This document shows, one piece after another, positions 13,981 through 15,853 of a DNA stretch of 15,853 bases. How positions within the stretch are numbered: the first letter of the stretch is position 1; the number at the start of each line of letters is the position of its first letter. Both the position numbers and the translations under genes were made by a program. The notes beneath the pieces were generated by a model. It saw nothing but the letters and a program-made list of their open reading frames with translations, did no database searches and had not been told where the DNA came from. The DNA is from Deltaproteobacteria bacterium (GTDB lineage: Bacteria; Desulfobacterota; DSM-4660; Desulfatiglandales; HGW-15), in contig JAFDIC010000081.1 in assembly GCA_019308525.1 (NCBI GenBank), positions 1 to 15,853 of the forward strand. The letters run 5' to 3'.

Positions 13981-14251
13981 GGATCCTGAAGTAGAAGGCA
14001 AACGACCTCTAAGAACACCCGTCGCCCTGGCTAACTGGAAGATGGGAATGACCATTGGAGAGGGCGTTGAATTCATTGAATATCTCAGAGAACACTTACC
14101 CGGAAAGCTGCTGGAGGAAGTGGACGTAATCCTTTTTCCTCCCTATACCTCCCTTCACCCCCTGGCTTCGGCTTTGAAAGGCTGGAGGGTAGCGCTCGGC
14201 TCCCAGGATCTTTGCCCAAAGCCAGGCGAATCTCAAACACGGAAGGAGTGA
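13979..14251 (+). pseudogene. Triosephosphate isomerase, N-terminal fragment
   Basis: The 90-residue frame matches the first third of triosephosphate isomerase. It contains RTPVALANWKM with the substrate-binding Asn19 and catalytic Lys21, then VDVILFPPYTSL and VALGSQDLCPKPGE. After this it breaks into QTRKE and a TGA. The normal enzyme is about 250 residues, and the catalytic His and Glu, in the missing two thirds, are absent. The break lies directly at the ribosome binding site of the cupin gene, so a deletion probably removed the rest of the gene and kept its downstream neighbour. An in-frame TAG six bases upstream fixes the ATG at 13979 as the earliest ATG start. The remaining fragment cannot have isomerase activity. 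Confidence 0.8.
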
Positions 14252-14254
14252 GAA

Positions 14255-14650
14255 ATGGAAGTAAAGAATTTCAAGAACTGTGAAGACGTCAAGATAGAGC
14301 AATTTCCTTTCAAGGGACAAATGCGCAAGGTGGTCGGCACCAGTGTGAGATGGCTTTCCAGGTATGGGGATGACGGCAACGGCTATCCTGAATACGGCCT
14401 CCGCTATTTCACGATACAGCCCGGTGGAGAGATACCCATTCACAACCACCTCTACCACCAGACCATGTACATTTTATCCGGCAGGTTTGAGTGTTGGCAA
14501 TTTGACATGGAGACTGAGCGCGTTGTTGAAACAAAGACCATAGGTCCGGGTGACTACGTGTATGTCCCCAGCCTCGAACCCCACGGGATGCGCAACATAG
14601 GTGATGAGCCAGGAACCTTTCTCTGCTGCATCGCCAACATCTATGAGTAG
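14255..14650 (+). CDS. Small cupin-domain protein
   Basis: A 131-residue single-domain cupin. Cupin motif 1 is seen as GGEIPIHNHLYHQTMYILSG, with His63, His65 and Gln69 where Glu is more common. Motif 2 is GDYVYVPSLEPHGMRN with His100. These residues form a metal site (Fe, Mn, Zn or Ni) on a beta barrel. Small cupins of this type include isomerases, dioxygenases and sugar- or ligand-binding proteins, so no reaction can be assigned. AAGGAG at 14243-14248, six bases before the ATG, gives a good ribosome binding site. It lies three bases after the TIM fragment and was probably co-transcribed with the intact isomerase. Its stop codon is one base from the inverted repeat of the transposase unit. 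Confidence 0.85.
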   Translation: MEVKNFKNCEDVKIEQFPFKGQMRKVVGTSVRWLSRYGDDGNGYPEYGLRYFTIQPGGEIPIHNHLYHQTMYILSGRFECWQFDMETERVVETKTIGPGDYVYVPSLEPHGMRNIGDEPGTFLCCIANIYE

Positions 14651-14651
14651 G

Positions 14652-14674
14652 GGGTCACATCTTAAATATTAAAT
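14652..14674. repeat. Left 23-bp terminal inverted repeat of the transposase unit
   Basis: The sequence starting GGGTCACATC at 14652 is a perfect inverted copy of 15733-15755. It begins one base after the cupin stop codon and contains the transposase stop codon and last codons. A second, imperfect inverted pair lies just inside: AATCTTGTCAA at 14686-14696 against TTGTCAAGATT at 15725-15735. Confidence 0.9.
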
Positions 14675-15636
14675 ATCCTCCTTTTAATCTTGTCAATTTT
14701 GTGCTTCAACGCTCTATTTCGACGGGACTCATCACCTACCTGCTTGTGCCTCATGGTCACTAATGCACCACTCACCCCACCGAAATACTCCCCTAGCTCC
14801 TTACACGACATCCCACTCGTTTCCCTGGCGATATAAAGCGCAACTTCCCGGGCTTTGTTTTTCTTGCGACCCTTGCTGATTATCAGCTCCGCAGGGCAAC
14901 TAAACTCCTGGGCCACCGCCTGGACCACCTTTTCCAACGGCACTTTCGGTTTGAGTCTCTTTAATTGAGGAATTTCTTTCTCGTCGCCTCTTGCGGACAA
15001 AAAGGTAGTTTTAATCCACTCCACAAACTCCGCATCCCCCAATACAAACCCCGCAGTCACCTGCTTGTCCGGATTTTCAAGGGCTTTGAGATCTACCCTT
15101 TCCACAAAGTCCCGGTAGGCCTTCCGGGCTTCTTTTAGCGTTCTCCCAAAGTGAGACATTAGCCGGTTGACTTCAAGAAACTCCGGCTCCCTCCTCTTAC
15201 CAATCAAGGCACCGTAACTGCTCCATTGATACTCCGCCGGCAGGGATACCATCTTCGCTCTCACGGGATTAAGGTGGATATAGCGTGATAAATGCGTCAG
15301 ATACCCATCGGCGTCAATCAATAGGGCCTTGAATCTGCCCTGAAATAAATGCCCGCATCGGCCGCGCTTACGGTTAAGGTACATGGCATAGCTGACATTG
15401 AGCCATTGCATTGCTAAACTGAGATTCGCTTCAGGGGTCTGTACCAATAGGTGATAATGCGTGTTCATCAGACAGTACGTATGAATGATGATTGAAAAGC
15501 GCTCGGATGCTTTTGCCAGATATTCCAGAAACTTTTCTTTGTCTGCATCGTCTTCGTATAGTGTTTGCTGATTGTTGCCACGGCTCATTACATGATAGTA
15601 AGCATCCGGGTATTCAACGCGCAGCGGTCTTGCCAT
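14662..15636 (-). CDS. REP-associated tyrosine transposase (Y1_Tnp) with DnaA-like C-terminal domain
   Basis: A 324-residue HUH-type single-strand transposase. The N-terminal Y1_Tnp domain begins MARPLRVEYPDAYYHVMSRGN. It has the HUH metal-binding pair His60 and His62 in MNTHYHLLVQT, GHLFQGRFKA, and the likely nucleophile Tyr119 in SRYIHLNPVRA. Residues about 225-310 (KVPLEKVVQAVAQEFSC to MRHKQV) resemble the DNA-binding domain IV of DnaA, with AREVALYIARETSGMSCKELGEYFGG, a known fusion in this transposase group. All catalytic residues are present, so it may be active. The last codons and stop lie inside the left inverted repeat. It is transcribed convergently towards the cupin gene. It would recognise the flanking repeats. 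Confidence 0.92.
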   Translation of the reverse strand: MARPLRVEYPDAYYHVMSRGNNQQTLYEDDADKEKFLEYLAKASERFSIIIHTYCLMNTHYHLLVQTPEANLSLAMQWLNVSYAMYLNRKRGRCGHLFQGRFKALLIDADGYLTHLSRYIHLNPVRAKMVSLPAEYQWSSYGALIGKRREPEFLEVNRLMSHFGRTLKEARKAYRDFVERVDLKALENPDKQVTAGFVLGDAEFVEWIKTTFLSARGDEKEIPQLKRLKPKVPLEKVVQAVAQEFSCPAELIISKGRKKNKAREVALYIARETSGMSCKELGEYFGGVSGALVTMRHKQVGDESRRNRALKHKIDKIKRRIFNI

Positions 15637-15732
15637 ATTGTTGGCCTTGACTTGTATGTGAAAGAGTGAAGGACTAAATCGTGCCTTTGGATATGAAAAA
15701 TCCTGTACAGAAAAGTGGCTGGGTTTGTCAAG

Positions 15733-15755
15733 ATTTAATATTTAAGATGTGACCC
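15733..15755. repeat. Right 23-bp terminal inverted repeat of the transposase unit
   Basis: The sequence ending GATGTGACCC at 15755 is the exact reverse complement of 14652-14674. It lies about 97 bases upstream of the transposase start, so the transposase promoter may be between the repeat and 15636. Confidence 0.9.
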
Positions 15756-15795
15756 TGGCCACTGGCCCAATTATGAATCAACGTTACTTAGTTTA

Positions 15796-15853
15796 CTAGA
15801 TTGAGAAAAGACATATCATTCCCACAATAAGAAGCACAACACCGATTAGTCTT
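15796..15853 (-). CDS. Possible C-terminus of a small membrane protein (cut by window edge)
   Basis: A minus-strand frame enters from the window edge and ends at TAG (15796-15798). Its 18 residues, LIGVVLLIVGMICLFSI preceded by Arg, form one hydrophobic helix, as in many short membrane proteins. Too little is visible for a family call, and it could be chance. Confidence 0.3.
   Translation of the reverse strand, partial: RLIGVVLLIVGMICLFSI

Larger units (their letters stand above)
14652..15755 (-). mobile_element. RAYT-type transposase unit bounded by perfect 23-bp inverted repeats
   Basis: The 1,104-base unit contains one Y1-transposase gene and is bounded by identical inverted 23-base ends. 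No target-site duplication is visible outside (tagg on the left, tggc on the right). Classical IS200/IS605 elements lack terminal inverted repeats; REP-associated transposases are instead flanked by REP palindromes in opposite orientation, which fits this layout. The ends may be the family's REP-like recognition sites. Confidence 0.75.

Noticed and set aside
15756..15772. GCCACTG near the right repeat, as in cobalamin riboswitches
   Set aside because: None of the other conserved cobalamin-riboswitch elements is nearby and no cobalamin gene follows, so the heptamer is probably chance.

Overview
The window reads as a chromosomal segment of an anaerobic bacterium, most likely a Desulfobacterota (deltaproteobacterial) or similar methyl-group-using anaerobe. 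This is an inference from gene content: corrinoid methyl transfer, a PAS/LuxR-type regulator beside it, and a REP-associated transposase. No rRNA, tRNA or CRISPR array was seen, so the taxonomy is a guess. Base composition looks balanced and even across the intact genes.

Layout. Positions 1-675 (+) hold the 3' part of an EamA/DMT-family permease. Positions 915-1259 (+) hold a small exported protein with a CX3CH motif. From 1302 to 6860 (all -) lies a complete peptide/dipeptide-type ABC importer in transcription order: substrate-binding protein, two permeases, two ATPases. From 7038 to 12020 (all -) lies a corrinoid methyl-transfer gene set in transcription order: corrinoid protein, MtrH-family methyltransferase, URO-D-family methyltransferase, and a RACo-type reductive activator. 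Upstream of it are a truncated CobW-type GTPase (12336-12617) and a PAS plus LuxR-HTH regulator (12754-13701). Divergent from the regulator are a truncated triosephosphate isomerase (13979-14251) and an intact cupin (14255-14650). A RAYT/Y1 transposase unit flanked by a perfect 23-bp inverted repeat (14652-15755) follows directly after the cupin stop codon.

How it works together. The four methyl-transfer proteins form a self-sufficient system. The URO-D protein would move a methyl group from an unknown substrate to Co(I) on the corrinoid protein. The MtrH-family protein would pass it on to tetrahydrofolate, feeding the Wood-Ljungdahl or one-carbon pathway. The RACo-type protein would rescue corrinoid oxidised to Co(II). 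No MttB-, MtaB- or MtmB-type substrate methyltransferase is present, so the URO-D protein is the natural candidate for methyltransferase I. The ABC importer follows directly on the same strand and may bring in the methylated substrate, but that link rests on proximity only.

The stretch from about 12.0 to 14.3 kb shows erosion: a CobW fragment, a TIM fragment and short coding-like remnants lie between intact genes, next to the transposase unit.
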